A stretch of DNA of 64,000 nucleotides from Solimonas marina (GCF_012241385.1 NZ_JAAVXB010000009.1:124001-188000), one strand, 5' to 3'. Positions 19,088 through 29,209 are shown, counted from the stretch's first letter. The notes: generated by a model not told the origin, from the sequence alone. Translations and numbers: made by a program.

Positions 19088-20584
19088 ATGTTATTGACGC
19101 CTTTCGCGCGGCAGACATGCCGGGCAAGCAGATTAACCCTGTTGCTTTGTACGATCGCCGGCGCCGGGCTGTTGCCTGCGTGTGGAGGCGGCTCGTCCGG
19201 CGGCGGTGCGACGATGGCCGATGTTTACGGCGTCGGCGGCACGATCACCGGTCTGCTTGCGGGGCAGAGCATCATCTTGCGCGACAACGGCGGTGATGAT
19301 TTATCGCTGGCCGGAACCGGTGCCGATCAGCACTTTGTCTTTTCCTCACGCCTGGCGAGCGGAAGCGATTTCGACGTCACGGTCGAACAGCAGGCCGAGG
19401 ATCAGGTCTGCACGGTCATCAACGGCAGCGGCACGGTCCCCGACGGCGATATCGATGAAGTCGCGGTGCGCTGTTACCGCTATCGCCAGCTCTATTCGTT
19501 CAAGGGCCAGCCGGACGGTGATACGCCATCCGGGCGTCTGGCGTTGGATTCGCATGGCAACCTGCTGGGAACCACGGCATACGGTGGAGCCGCATCGGGC
19601 GGTACGATCTTCAAGATTGCCCCGCAGGGCGCGGAATCCATCGCCTATTCGTTCGGTGCCGACGCGGCTGGTGGGCTTTATCCGAAAGGCCTGGTCACCG
19701 GCCGTGACGGCGTGTTGTACGGCACGACGCAGCAGGACGAAGACCCCAACACCAACGGCACCGTGTTCAGCTTCGATCCCGACGCGCAGATGTTGCGCGA
19801 TTTATGGGAGTTTTCATCGTCGGACAACGACGGCGCGTTTCCCAGTCCGGATCTGACCGAAGATGCAGAAGGCGTGTTGTACGGCACCACCTATGCAGGA
19901 GGTTCATCTGGCAAGGGCGTGGTCTATCGTCTGGTGCCTCAAGGCGGGCAGCGCGTCGAACAGGTGCTGCACTCGTTTTCCGGCGCCGATGGCGACGGGC
20001 AGAATCCGGTCGGTGGGCTGGTCCTGGATCTCGCCGGCAATCTCTACGGCGTCACGCAAAATGGCGGGGCCGGGCAGCAGGGCATGATCTTCAAGATCGA
20101 AGCGGACGGCACTCTGATCGACGTGCATGATTTCGGTGCCGACGGCGATGGGGGTCAACCACTGGCCGGACTGGTGGCCGGGGCCGATGGAAAACTCTAT
20201 GGCACGACCTTGCGCGGCGGCCAGTTCGACGATGGCACGGTCTACCGATTCGATCCGCAACGCAACACCGAAGATGTCGTGCTGTCATTCGATCCGGCGA
20301 CGGTCGGCAGCGCGCCGTACGGTGGCCTGCTGGTCGACGAGGCCGGCAATCTGTTCGGCACGGCGTCGAACGACAGCGGGGCTAATCAGCGCGGCGCCGT
20401 GTTCATGATCGAAGCGACGACGAACAACGTCTATGTGTTGTACCGCTTCGATGACGAGTTGCCGGCGGCCCACAACCCGCGCGCGACCTTGATCATGGAT
20501 GCGGACGGCAACATTTACGGCACGACGCAAAGCGGTGGCACGAACAACGTCGGGACGGTGTTCACGCTATCGGCACACGGCTGA
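19088..20584 (+). CDS. GloVer-repeat lipoprotein
   Basis: A 498-residue lipoprotein (signal helix then lipobox LLPAC, Cys near residue 32, Gly/Ser linker). From about residue 135 it carries tandem 'GloVer' units (TIGR03803 style): each has a DGNLLGTT/DGVLYGTT turn, a GG linker and GTIFKI/GTVFSF strand, repeated roughly seven or eight times (GNLYGVT, GKLYGTT, GNLFGTA, GNIYGTT). Such repeats likely fold as a beta-propeller. An Ig-like domain (GGTITGLLAGQSIIL) precedes them. It follows the unknown secreted gene by 77 bp. Binding partner unknown. Confidence 0.85.
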   Translation: MLLTPFARQTCRASRLTLLLCTIAGAGLLPACGGGSSGGGATMADVYGVGGTITGLLAGQSIILRDNGGDDLSLAGTGADQHFVFSSRLASGSDFDVTVEQQAEDQVCTVINGSGTVPDGDIDEVAVRCYRYRQLYSFKGQPDGDTPSGRLALDSHGNLLGTTAYGGAASGGTIFKIAPQGAESIAYSFGADAAGGLYPKGLVTGRDGVLYGTTQQDEDPNTNGTVFSFDPDAQMLRDLWEFSSSDNDGAFPSPDLTEDAEGVLYGTTYAGGSSGKGVVYRLVPQGGQRVEQVLHSFSGADGDGQNPVGGLVLDLAGNLYGVTQNGGAGQQGMIFKIEADGTLIDVHDFGADGDGGQPLAGLVAGADGKLYGTTLRGGQFDDGTVYRFDPQRNTEDVVLSFDPATVGSAPYGGLLVDEAGNLFGTASNDSGANQRGAVFMIEATTNNVYVLYRFDDELPAAHNPRATLIMDADGNIYGTTQSGGTNNVGTVFTLSAHG

Positions 20585-20635
20585 TGCGTCGCCGGCGCGC
20601 TAGGCGGTGCGCGTGATGCGAGCGTGACAAGACAA

Positions 20636-20683
20636 AGCGGCTGCGCCGGCAACGAGATGTTCTTTCGTGGTGGCGCAGCCGCT
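20636..20683. terminator. Bidirectional stem-loop between GloVer gene and bcs operon
   Basis: AGCGGCTGCGCC at 20636-20647 pairs perfectly (12 bp) with GGCGCAGCCGCT at 20672-20683 around a 24-base loop. On the minus strand, the end of the bcs operon, the stem is followed by TTTGTCTTGTC, a weak T-rich tail. It lies between convergent genes and probably ends transcription from at least one side. Confidence 0.55.
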
Positions 20684-20709
20684 TGTGTGCAGCGGCACTG
20701 TGGTCTCAA

Positions 20710-21105
20710 TCAGTGATGATCGTGTCCGTGCCCATGACCATGGCCTTCGTCATGACGGTCGTGGCCGGGCGGACCGTGGCGGCGTTGATAGTCCGGCACG
20801 TAGACCGAGTTGTACCAGTTGTCCTGCACGAAATAGACCGGGCGGCCGCAGGCGTGGTACTGCGCGCAATGCTGGCTCCAGTGCTTTTCGTGACCGGGCG
20901 GGACATGCAGGTAGACCGGCGGCGGCGGTGCGGCGACGCGCTGCACGATGACCGCCTGCGGGTAGACCAGCTGTGGGGCTGGCATGTTGCCGACATTGAT
21001 CTGGCCGTAGAAACCCGGCTGGCCGACCGAAACCGAGACGCCGACATCCGCCTGCGCAGCGCCGCAGGCGAGGGCGCCGATCAGCGCCACTGCGTACTTG
21101 ATCAT
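20710..21105 (-). CDS. Secreted protein with His-rich C-terminus
   Basis: A 131-residue exported protein with a signal peptide ending AAQA-D (residues 1-19). The middle has a Pro-rich APPPPVYLHVPPGH segment and two Cys (QHCAQYHACG) that may pair. The tail is rich in His/Gly/Asp (HDRHDEGHGHGHGHDHH), a likely metal-binding end. Start ATG has GGAG eight bases upstream. It lies 77 bp downstream of the small TPR gene on the same strand, so it may be the last gene of the cellulose operon or an independent unit. Family not recognised beyond similar short secreted proteins. Confidence 0.6.
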   Translation of the reverse strand: MIKYAVALIGALACGAAQADVGVSVSVGQPGFYGQINVGNMPAPQLVYPQAVIVQRVAAPPPPVYLHVPPGHEKHWSQHCAQYHACGRPVYFVQDNWYNSVYVPDYQRRHGPPGHDRHDEGHGHGHGHDHH

Positions 21106-21182
21106 GACGAGAACTCCGTATCCCTGACGGCCGGCACCCTAGCGCCACGGCCCTGAACGCCAGCCGCAGGCCGTCGGTCAGT

Positions 21183-21599
21183 TCATTCGTCCCAGAGTGG
21201 CGGCGGGTCCGGCAGCATCGACGGTAGGTGATCGAGCGGTACCGCGTCCATTTGCTGCTTGTTGGCGCCGATCTTGGCGGCGATCCACTCGCGCAGTTTC
21301 TTGCGGTTGTCGGCAATGACCGGCTGGTCCGGTTCGAGGCGCGCAGCGCGATCGAGCAGCTGAAGCGCGGTGTATACATCGCCATCGCGCGTGCGGACTA
21401 CGGCCAGATTGTTGAGCTGTACCGGATCGAACGGATTATCGCCGAGCGAATCTTCGAGGGTCGTGACGGCTTGCGAGACCTTGCCGTTCTCAAGCAGCGA
21501 CTGCAGCTGCGCCGAGGTGGGCGCGGCACCGGACTGTGCCACGGCGACGGTCGGTACCAGCAACAGCGCGGCGATCCAGGCTTTCATGCAGGCGCTCAT
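21183..21599 (-). CDS. Small exported TPR protein at the end of the bcs operon
   Basis: A 138-residue protein with a Sec signal (MSACMKAWIAALLLVPTVAVAQ). About two TPR-like helix pairs follow (LQSLLENGKVSQAVTTLED, then NNLAVVRTRDGDVYTALQLLDRA and DNRKKLREW). Its ATG overlaps the bcsC stop by four bases (ATGA), so it is translationally coupled to bcsC. A periplasmic helper for BcsC or BcsZ is plausible from position alone. I know of no named Bcs family that it fits. Confidence 0.7.
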   Translation of the reverse strand: MSACMKAWIAALLLVPTVAVAQSGAAPTSAQLQSLLENGKVSQAVTTLEDSLGDNPFDPVQLNNLAVVRTRDGDVYTALQLLDRAARLEPDQPVIADNRKKLREWIAAKIGANKQQMDAVPLDHLPSMLPDPPPLWDE

Positions 21600-24500
21600 G
21601 GCAGCGGCCCCTTGAAGATGCTCGGTATTTGCGGTTCGGTCGGCACCATCTGTACGCCGCCGAAGTAGTAGCGCAGATAGCCGATCAGATTGATTTCCTG
21701 ATAGTCGCGGGCATTGTCGACGCTCAGCGTGCCGCCGAGCTGGAAGTTGTCGGTCAGGCGGTACTGCGCGGCGCCGCCGAAGCGGTAGCCGAGGCCGGTG
21801 TTCTTCTGCGAGGCGTAGCCGGTGGGGATGTCGGACGACGCTTCGTAGTCGGCCAGTTCTTCGACTTCGTCCTGCAGCGCGCCGTTGTTGGGATACAGCG
21901 CCGTACCGTCCTCGCGGAAGCTCTGGATACCCATCGCCGCGTCGAGGCGGTAGCTCAGTGAGCCGACCGAGCCGGTGAACGACGCCGGTATCGTCAGCGC
22001 ACTGAAGAACTGCGGACTGAAGTAGCCGCCATGGCCGAAGCTGTAATAGCGCAGATTCTTGTCGTAGCCGAAGCTGGTCAGATTGACGCCGACCGTCAGC
22101 GTCTGCGTGCCGCGCTGGTAGGCACGTACGAACAGGCCGCCGCCCAGTTCGAACTGCGTGTTCTCATCGACGTTGCGACCGGTCAGCGCGTAATAGCCGC
22201 CGTTGCCGTACAGGCCGTAGCGGCCGAAGTCGTAGGCGATGTCGGCGCGCGCACCGCTGCGCACAACGCCGCCCCAGTCGCGACCGGTCAGCGGATCGTA
22301 GGCGCCGGCATACGACAGCAGGCTGTCGGTGACGGCACGACGCGAAAGATCCAGCGTCAGACTCCACGCCCCGAACGACGGCGACCACTGCAGGCCGCCG
22401 ACCAGGCTCTCGACGCGAAAGCCCAGCGGCGTGGTGCCGAGGTCGGCGACGAAGTCGCCGATCTGGTAGGCGGCGCCGACGGCTAGGCCGCTGTCGGTCT
22501 GATCGAGGTTGTCGCTCTCGCCGTTGATCAGCGCCAGCGTGCCGTACTTCATCAGCGTGGTGGTGCCCGACACCGTGCCGGCGTCGAGATAGGCGGGGCG
22601 CAGGCGGATGCCGATGCGGCCGCCACGGAACTCGCGGCTTACCCAGTCGATCGGCGTTTCCAGATCGAACAGCTTGCCCAGTCCGGCTTCACCATCGCGC
22701 GTGCGGCTGTTGAACCCGCCGAGCATCCAGCCGCTGACTTCGCCTTCGAGGCGGTCCATCGGCTTGACCTGCGAGGCGTCGAACGGCGGCGTCCATTGCG
22801 AGTCGGCCACCGGCGTGTGCATGCGACGATCCATCTGCAGCGCCACCGGCGTGCCCGAGGTGGCGCTGCCGCTCGTGCCCGTCGTGCTGCCGGCGGCGCC
22901 GAGCTGGGCGTCGAGGTGATAGCCGCCGTAGCGCGCATCCTGTGCCGAGATGGGGCGACGTACTGGTGCCGGCAGCGGCGCTTCGGTGCCGGCGTCCGGC
23001 GCACGCGGCAGCAGCGGGCCGATCGGCACGTCGGTGCCTTGCAGCAGGTCCTGCATCGGACCGGGCAGCGACTTGGCGCCGCCGGTGGCCGGGTCGATCA
23101 GCATCAGCTCCGGCGGCGCGGCCGTGTAGTCGCGCTGCTGTTTGGCCAGCGCGTCGGCTTCGCGATAGTGCGCCAGTGCTTCGGCCTGGCGGCCACGCAG
23201 CTCGGCGAGCCGGCCGGCCGCGCGGTGCGCGGCAACGAGATCGGTCTTGCGGTTAAAGGCGACGTCGATCCACTGCGCTGCGGTGTCCTTGTCGCCCGCC
23301 GCCAGCGCCGCGTCGATCGATGCATACAACTGCTCGTCGGTCGGCTGCGGCTGGCTCATCAGCGAACGGGCGATGGCCAATGCCTTGTCCGGCTCACCGG
23401 CCGATGCGAACAGACGCGCCAGCGCCATCTGTACACGCGGCTGATCCGGATAGCGCGCGACGACTTCGCGCAGCTGCTTGTAGGCGGCGCCGAAGTTGCC
23501 TTCCTCGCGTGCACGGTCGGCCAGCTTGATGCGATAGCCGACGATCAGGTCTTCGAGCGTCTTCGACTGCTGCGGCGACATATCGCCTTTCTGGATCAGC
23601 GTCGTGCTGACGGCTTCGAATTCGGCGTCCTGATCGAGCTGCAGCAGCAGCGCGGCGTACTGGATGCGATCGCCGGGATCCGGCTCGCCGCGCTTGGCGA
23701 AGCTGCGGCGCAGCACCGCGACCGCGCGCGCCGGATCGCCGAGTGCGGCCCAGCCCTGCGCCAGTGCCGAGGCCAGCGACGGGTCGTCACCGGCGGCGGT
23801 GACGGCGTCGCCAAGCCACTCGGCCGCATGGCTGGCGTCGCCTTGCTTGGCCGCCTGCGTCGAACGTTGAACCTGATAGCGGACCCAGGCCTCGCGCTGC
23901 AGCTTGCGCGCGTCCGGCGTGCGATCGGCCGTGGGCAAGCCTTCCAGCGCCATCAGCGCGTCGTACCAGCGCTGTTGCTCGGTGAAGGCGTAGGCCTGCG
24001 CCAGATGCGCCTGGGCACTGTTGCCCGCGGCCTCGGTCATCGAGTTCAGCAGCTGCTCGGCGTCATCGTCGCGACCGGTGCGGCGATAAAGGCGCGCCAG
24101 ATCGAGGCGTATCCACGGCGATTCCGGTGCGGCGGTCAGCGCCTCGCGCAACTTCTGCTCGGCTTCGGCGTTGCGGCCGGCCGCCATCAGCGCCTCGGCC
24201 TGCTGGCGTGCCAGCTCGGCCTGGGTGGTGCGGAACTCCGCGCGCGAGGCTTCCGGCGCCGTGGCCAGCAGCTTGCTCGCCTCGTCGCTGCGGCCACCCT
24301 TGTAGAGCAGGGCGGCGAGACCGCTGACCAGCTGCGGGTCGTTCGGGTGCGCGCGCAGGCCGGTACGCAGCTGCTGCTCGGCGAGTTTGGATTGGTTGTT
24401 GGCGACCAGCGTGTCGGCATAGGCGCGGGTGATCGCCGACGGCACGCCGCCCGGCGGCGGGCTGGCGACGGCCTGGGCGTAAAGCGCCTCGGCGCTGCGA

Positions 24501-25636
24501 GTGTTGCCGGCGTCGCTGGCGCGCTGCGCATCATGCGCGCGGCTCCAGAACAAGGCCGTGCGGCGCGCCTCGCGATAGCGCGGTTCCAGCGACGGCTTGG
24601 CACGAATGGCCGTGTCGAACAGCGACGTGGCGTCCTTGAAGCGCTGCTGACGCAAGCGGATCAGGCCCAGACCGGCGCGTGCATCGGCAGCGCTGCTGCC
24701 GCCTTTGCCGACCAGGCGTTCGAAGCTCGATTCGGCGGCGTCGAGTTCGCCGGCATTGAGATTGCGGAACGCGCGCGCGAGTTCGGCGCCTTCCGCTTCG
24801 CTGGCCTGCGCGGCGACGGCGCCGGCCTTGGCGTTCTTCAGCGCGTCGAGCTTTTCTGCAACCTGCGGATCGTTGCCGGCATTGTCGAGATAGGCTTGGT
24901 ACAGCGCCTGATCGGCCGGCGTCGCCTGCAGCCAGATCAGCGCCTGGCGCCAGGCCTTGCGTGCGTCGAGACCGTACTTCGGATCGCCGGCCATCTCGCG
25001 CAGCTTGGCGATGCCGTCGCGGCGCGTGTTGGCGCGGTAAGTCAGCACGCGAGCATAGGTCAGCGCGTAACGCGGATCGTCCGGGTTGCGCTGCGCAAGC
25101 TTGGCCAGGGCGTCGCGTGCCTCGCCGTAGCGCGATTCGATGCCGGCCATCGTCTCGTAGTACTCGAGCGCGGTCAGATCGTCGGGCGGCTGGTGGCCAC
25201 CGAAGACCTGGTCGTAGACGCCGATGGCATCGGCGGCGCGGCCCTGCTGCGCAAGCTGGCGTGCACGGCTGATGGTGGCGGCATTCGTTGCGCCGGACAG
25301 TTGTTGCTGGGCGCGCTGCGTGGCGCTCGAATCCGGGGCGACGCGGCGCAAGGTGTCGAGATAGCGCTGCGCCTCGCCGCGGTTGCCGTTCTGGTTCTCG
25401 ATCTCGGCGAGCCGTGCCAGCGCCTGGGCATTGTTCGGGTCGGCCTGCAGCACGCGCTTCCAGCTTTCGAGCGCGAGGTCGGGGCGTTGCTTGGCGTCCC
25501 AGAACTGCGCCTGCTGCACGAGCTGGCTGACGGCCGCGTTGTCCTGTGCCCAGGCCGCCATCAGCGGGCTCGCGGCGATCAAGCCGGAGCACAGCCCCAG
25601 GGCGACGCCGTACTGTTTCGCGGCTCTCATTGCCAT
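21596..25636 (-). CDS. bcsC: Cellulose synthase subunit BcsC (TPR plus outer-membrane barrel)
   Basis: A 1346-residue export channel for cellulose. A signal peptide (cleaved after AAWA, near residue 30) is followed by about 900 residues of periplasmic TPR repeats that bind the polymer path and peptidoglycan. A linker near 870-900 (APPELMLIDP...) leads to an about 350-residue C-terminal beta-barrel. The barrel contains LGGFNSRTRDGEAG, FRGGRIGIRLRPA and FQLGGTLSVDNA, and the protein ends RYYFGGVQMV...FKGPLP. Slightly longer than E. coli BcsC. Start lies one base after the bcsZ stop, so it is tightly coupled to it. Confidence 0.95.
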   Translation of the reverse strand: MAMRAAKQYGVALGLCSGLIAASPLMAAWAQDNAAVSQLVQQAQFWDAKQRPDLALESWKRVLQADPNNAQALARLAEIENQNGNRGEAQRYLDTLRRVAPDSSATQRAQQQLSGATNAATISRARQLAQQGRAADAIGVYDQVFGGHQPPDDLTALEYYETMAGIESRYGEARDALAKLAQRNPDDPRYALTYARVLTYRANTRRDGIAKLREMAGDPKYGLDARKAWRQALIWLQATPADQALYQAYLDNAGNDPQVAEKLDALKNAKAGAVAAQASEAEGAELARAFRNLNAGELDAAESSFERLVGKGGSSAADARAGLGLIRLRQQRFKDATSLFDTAIRAKPSLEPRYREARRTALFWSRAHDAQRASDAGNTRSAEALYAQAVASPPPGGVPSAITRAYADTLVANNQSKLAEQQLRTGLRAHPNDPQLVSGLAALLYKGGRSDEASKLLATAPEASRAEFRTTQAELARQQAEALMAAGRNAEAEQKLREALTAAPESPWIRLDLARLYRRTGRDDDAEQLLNSMTEAAGNSAQAHLAQAYAFTEQQRWYDALMALEGLPTADRTPDARKLQREAWVRYQVQRSTQAAKQGDASHAAEWLGDAVTAAGDDPSLASALAQGWAALGDPARAVAVLRRSFAKRGEPDPGDRIQYAALLLQLDQDAEFEAVSTTLIQKGDMSPQQSKTLEDLIVGYRIKLADRAREEGNFGAAYKQLREVVARYPDQPRVQMALARLFASAGEPDKALAIARSLMSQPQPTDEQLYASIDAALAAGDKDTAAQWIDVAFNRKTDLVAAHRAAGRLAELRGRQAEALAHYREADALAKQQRDYTAAPPELMLIDPATGGAKSLPGPMQDLLQGTDVPIGPLLPRAPDAGTEAPLPAPVRRPISAQDARYGGYHLDAQLGAAGSTTGTSGSATSGTPVALQMDRRMHTPVADSQWTPPFDASQVKPMDRLEGEVSGWMLGGFNSRTRDGEAGLGKLFDLETPIDWVSREFRGGRIGIRLRPAYLDAGTVSGTTTLMKYGTLALINGESDNLDQTDSGLAVGAAYQIGDFVADLGTTPLGFRVESLVGGLQWSPSFGAWSLTLDLSRRAVTDSLLSYAGAYDPLTGRDWGGVVRSGARADIAYDFGRYGLYGNGGYYALTGRNVDENTQFELGGGLFVRAYQRGTQTLTVGVNLTSFGYDKNLRYYSFGHGGYFSPQFFSALTIPASFTGSVGSLSYRLDAAMGIQSFREDGTALYPNNGALQDEVEELADYEASSDIPTGYASQKNTGLGYRFGGAAQYRLTDNFQLGGTLSVDNARDYQEINLIGYLRYYFGGVQMVPTEPQIPSIFKGPLP

Positions 25637-25637
25637 G

Positions 25638-26786
25638 TCATTGCCATGAAGGAATCAGTCTGCCTTTGGCGTCGAAGCGGAAGCGACCGTCGACGAAGCC
25701 TTTGCCGAACAGCGCGAGCACCTGGTCATAGTAACGGGCCGGCTTGCCGTAGAGGCCATCGACCTGTGTCTCCTGCAGATGCGTACGCGCCTTGTTGTAG
25801 GAATCGGGGTCGCCGAGACGGCGCAGGAACGGCATCAGCGCCGCATAGAAGCCCGGCGGCGCATTGCCGCTGATCCCGCTGTTGCCAGTCGTCCAGTGTT
25901 CCGGGATCTGTCCTTGCAGGGCTTTGACCATGTCGCGATAGCCGCGCAGTACGCCGCACAATTTCTGTCCGTTGTTGTCCCCTGGCGGCATCATACCGGC
26001 CCACAGATAGACGCGAATCGCGTCATAGCTGCCGGCGCCGCCGGTCTGCGGATCGACGACGATGCGGTCGGTATGCCAGCTGGTCCAGTCCGGCACGCGG
26101 CCGAGCGGCGCGATCTGCGGCAGCAGCGCCGCATAGTCGCCGAGCAGGCGCAGCCACGGACCGTTCGGCTCGTGCGTCTGCAGGCCGACCAGCTGCATCG
26201 GCACGTAGTAGCTCGGATTGAAGCGCACGCTGCCGTCCTGGCCAACGAAGCCCTGCGGTCCGGGCAGCAGCAGCATCGGCCCGCCCGGCACCTGCACGAT
26301 CTCCTGAGCCTCGACCAGCTTGAGCAGCGCGTCGGCAGTCTTGACGTAGTCCGGCACGTTCCAGAGCCGCCCGGCTTCGAGCAGCGTGTAGGCCAGCCAC
26401 AGGTCGGCGTCGCTGGCCGAGTTCGGGTCGAGCACGCCCCAGCTGCCGTCCTGGCGCTCGCCCCACAACCAGGCGGGCAGGTTGTGCTGCAAATCGCCCT
26501 TGGCGAGGTTCTGCTCGGTCCAGCTCAGCAGCTGCGCGAAGCGCCGGCGGTCATTGGCGACCAAGGAGAAGAACAGCGCGTAGGCCTGGCCTTCGGACAC
26601 CGTACGGGCGTGATCGGTCCAGTCGATCACCCGGCCCTGCGGGTCGATGAACGCGGTATCGAACGACTGCCAGTCTGGCCAGTCGATGGCGTGTGGCGCC
26701 GCCGGCCACGCGGCCGTTGTCAGCAAGGCCGACAACGCCGCAAGCCAGGCTCCGGCAGTCCTGATGATCGTTCTGGGCATCCGCAT
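25638..26786 (-). CDS. bcsZ: Periplasmic endo-beta-1,4-glucanase BcsZ (GH8)
   Basis: A 382-residue glycosyl hydrolase family 8 cellulase that trims nascent glucan during export. Signal peptide residues 1-30. The catalytic acid Glu65 is in SEGQAYAL, with DADLWLAY and the second catalytic-site segment YDAIRVYLW also present. FNPSYYVP and TGNSGISGNAPPGFYAAL are further family motifs. It lies between bcsB (24 bp gap) and bcsC (1 bp gap), the standard A-B-Z-C order. Confidence 0.95.
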   Translation of the reverse strand: MRMPRTIIRTAGAWLAALSALLTTAAWPAAPHAIDWPDWQSFDTAFIDPQGRVIDWTDHARTVSEGQAYALFFSLVANDRRRFAQLLSWTEQNLAKGDLQHNLPAWLWGERQDGSWGVLDPNSASDADLWLAYTLLEAGRLWNVPDYVKTADALLKLVEAQEIVQVPGGPMLLLPGPQGFVGQDGSVRFNPSYYVPMQLVGLQTHEPNGPWLRLLGDYAALLPQIAPLGRVPDWTSWHTDRIVVDPQTGGAGSYDAIRVYLWAGMMPPGDNNGQKLCGVLRGYRDMVKALQGQIPEHWTTGNSGISGNAPPGFYAALMPFLRRLGDPDSYNKARTHLQETQVDGLYGKPARYYDQVLALFGKGFVDGRFRFDAKGRLIPSWQ

Positions 26787-26810
26787 CCTGATGTCAGCGA
26801 TCGCTGTGCC

Positions 26811-29057
26811 TCATTTGCCTTGCAGACGCGCCTTGGCGCGGCGGCGCAGCACCGCGTTGAGCAACACCGCGACGATGATCACCAGAATCAGCGCCAGCGG
26901 CCAGATCAGGTAGGGATGCTGGCTGAACCAGCGCTTCAGCGCGAACCACCATGGCAGATGGCCGACGTCGTAATGGCTGCCGAAGTCGTAGCCGCTGACC
27001 TGATCGCCACGGACCAGTGTCAGGCCGCCGCGGATGAACTGCGATTCGCCCGGATCGGTCAGTGCCAACGCCGCGTCACGCACATCGCCGTCACGGCCGG
27101 CGGTCAGCATCACGACGCTGTGGTGCGCCGACAGCGGCGACTCGAAGCCCATCAGTGCCGCGAAGTCCTGGCCGGCCTGGACGATGACGCTGCTGGCGTG
27201 CGCACGCGCCGAATCGACGTCGCGGTCGAACAGATAGCGTTCATTGATCGCGGTCAGCCAGCCGATCGGCACCAGCTGCAGGCGGGTGCCGTCGAGCCGC
27301 AGCGGCATCTGCTGGGCCCAACCCTCGGGCAGTGCCAGGCGGTCGAGGCGGCCGACGACCAGCAGATCGCGATCCTTGACGGTGTCGAGCGCGTCGATCG
27401 TCGTCACCACCACGCGGCTCGCGGCATCACGCGTCCAGCGGCCGATATGGCCGAGCGCGATCAGCGCCGCCGAAATGTCGTTCTCGTTCGGCGTGCTCGG
27501 CAGCACGATCGCGGTATCGGCAAGATCGGCGAGGCGCGAGTACGGGAAGGCGCCGTCGGCGAACTTCTCGAGGGCCGGCATCTCGGTGAAGTGCGCGTAG
27601 TTGTGAATGTCCAGCGTCGAGGCGGGATCGATCGAACCCTGCAGGCTGGTCGCGTCGAAATCCTGGCAGACGGTATTGGTGTCGCGGCGGAAGTGGTACT
27701 GCGCGTCGAGACGGTTGTGCGCGTGCAGGGCCTCCGGCGGCAGCGTCACGTCGAGCGTCGAGCTGCGATCGACCTTGGCGCCGGGTTTGCTGCTGCGGTT
27801 GAGCGCGACACCGCCGGCGAACTGATCATTGATCAGTACGTTGAGCGACGAGTTGACGGCGGCGATCGGCGCGGCGCGGTACTTCAGGTCGGCCTGGATG
27901 CTCTTGTCGCTGAGCGGGTACAGGTCGGGCGGCAGCGAGAACTCGAAGCTGATCGGCCCCGGCACCAGGCCGGTGACCGACATCGGGCCGGTGGCGGCGT
28001 CGGCCAGCGGGAACGGCTTGCTCGGGTCGACCCAGCGCGACGACGTCCAGGGCGCGCGCGGCGGCGGCAGTTCGAGTGCACTGATCTGCGCCTGGGCGCC
28101 ATGCAGGGCGATGCGGCCCAGCGCCAGCGCCTGCGCCGCTTCGACCAGGCCGCTCGCATTTGGCGCCGAGAACACTAGCACCTGCGCGCCCGGAGCGACC
28201 GGGTTTTCGGCGACGGAGATGGTCGGTTCGCGCGCATTGGCGTAGCGCTCGAAGCCGGCCGGCGCGTTGGCGCCGTCGATGAACAGTACCGCATAGCCGG
28301 CCGGCAGCGTGCCGAACGAGACCGGGAAGTTGGCGCCGCGATAATCGGCCTGTCCACCGAACCAGGCGGCGACGATGCCGGCTGCCTTCACCGTGTCGTT
28401 GTCGGGCGCGCCGTTGAACACGAACGGCAGATACAGGCGCCGCTCGTCACCGCTGTCGAACAGCGGGGCCGGCAGGCGATCGAGCGACGGCACCGTCGCC
28501 AGCGGCGACAGGCTCAGCTCGATCTTCGAGTCGTTGCTGATGTCGGCCCACAAGGTGCTATGCGCCGGGTCCTCGCATTCATTGGGCTTGGCGTAGTGCG
28601 CAACCAGTTCGAAACGCAGCTGGTTGTGCGGCAGCAGCAGACGCGGGTCGATCGGAATGCGCACCGTATTGCCGGACGCAGTTTCCGCGCTCAGCGGCAT
28701 GGTCTTGAGCAGCTGATCGTTGAGATAGACGCTCAAATGGCTGAGGTCGAAGCGCAGCGACGGCGAGTGCGCGTAATGCAGGTCCAGTGTGGCGGCGGTC
28801 ACGATCTGGTCGGAGCGCAGATTCAGCGGCAGCGATGCCTGCCCGTACACGGTCCGCAGCTTCATGCTGTAGATCATGCCGAGATCCTTGAAGCTGATCG
28901 TTCTTGCGGTCTGCGCGAAGGCGCGGTCGGTCGTTACCGTTACCGTTACCGGGGTCGTCGCCGTGCTCGACACGTCGGTGGCAGCGGCCGCACTGGCGGC
29001 CACCAGCAGTGCGGACATGCCGCTCAACAACTTCGCAATATTCTTGTTTACACGCAT
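26811..29057 (-). CDS. bcsB: Cellulose synthase regulatory subunit BcsB
   Basis: A 748-residue periplasmic subunit anchored in the inner membrane that guides the glucan emerging from BcsA. Signal peptide MRVNKNIAKLLSGMSALLV... (cleavage after AAAA). The long body has paired carbohydrate-binding and flavodoxin-like domains (MIYSMKLR, PNECEDPAHSTLWADI, FGGQADYRGANFPV, VCQDFDATSLQGSI). A C-terminal membrane helix follows (LIWPLALILVIIVAVLL) with a basic tail RRRAKARLQGK. ATG 29057 was chosen because it begins the signal peptide and has AGGGAG about 10 bases upstream; an open frame extends 13 codons further. The 152-bp gap after bcsA is the largest inside the operon. Confidence 0.94.
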   Translation of the reverse strand: MRVNKNIAKLLSGMSALLVAASAAAATDVSSTATTPVTVTVTTDRAFAQTARTISFKDLGMIYSMKLRTVYGQASLPLNLRSDQIVTAATLDLHYAHSPSLRFDLSHLSVYLNDQLLKTMPLSAETASGNTVRIPIDPRLLLPHNQLRFELVAHYAKPNECEDPAHSTLWADISNDSKIELSLSPLATVPSLDRLPAPLFDSGDERRLYLPFVFNGAPDNDTVKAAGIVAAWFGGQADYRGANFPVSFGTLPAGYAVLFIDGANAPAGFERYANAREPTISVAENPVAPGAQVLVFSAPNASGLVEAAQALALGRIALHGAQAQISALELPPPRAPWTSSRWVDPSKPFPLADAATGPMSVTGLVPGPISFEFSLPPDLYPLSDKSIQADLKYRAAPIAAVNSSLNVLINDQFAGGVALNRSSKPGAKVDRSSTLDVTLPPEALHAHNRLDAQYHFRRDTNTVCQDFDATSLQGSIDPASTLDIHNYAHFTEMPALEKFADGAFPYSRLADLADTAIVLPSTPNENDISAALIALGHIGRWTRDAASRVVVTTIDALDTVKDRDLLVVGRLDRLALPEGWAQQMPLRLDGTRLQLVPIGWLTAINERYLFDRDVDSARAHASSVIVQAGQDFAALMGFESPLSAHHSVVMLTAGRDGDVRDAALALTDPGESQFIRGGLTLVRGDQVSGYDFGSHYDVGHLPWWFALKRWFSQHPYLIWPLALILVIIVAVLLNAVLRRRAKARLQGK

Positions 29058-29209
29058 GAAACGCTGCTCCCTTGATGAGCATGGGCTCGGCGCCATTGCC
29101 GAACGAACCTCTCAGAGCCAGTGAATGAATCGCCCGCCCGACATTTTGCGCCCCCGCGGCGCTGCACCCCAACTGATTCCCACGGCCACAAGGGCCGCAT
29201 TGCCTGCGC

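Noticed and set aside
22796-25873. 1025-codon open frame antisense to bcsC
   Set aside because: It has no domain, is rich in Arg/Gln/Ala as expected from reading high-GC TPR coding DNA backwards, and lies wholly over a certain gene.
25779-28178. Long plus-strand open frame across bcsZ and bcsB
   Set aside because: Same reason: low-complexity antisense reading over two certain genes.
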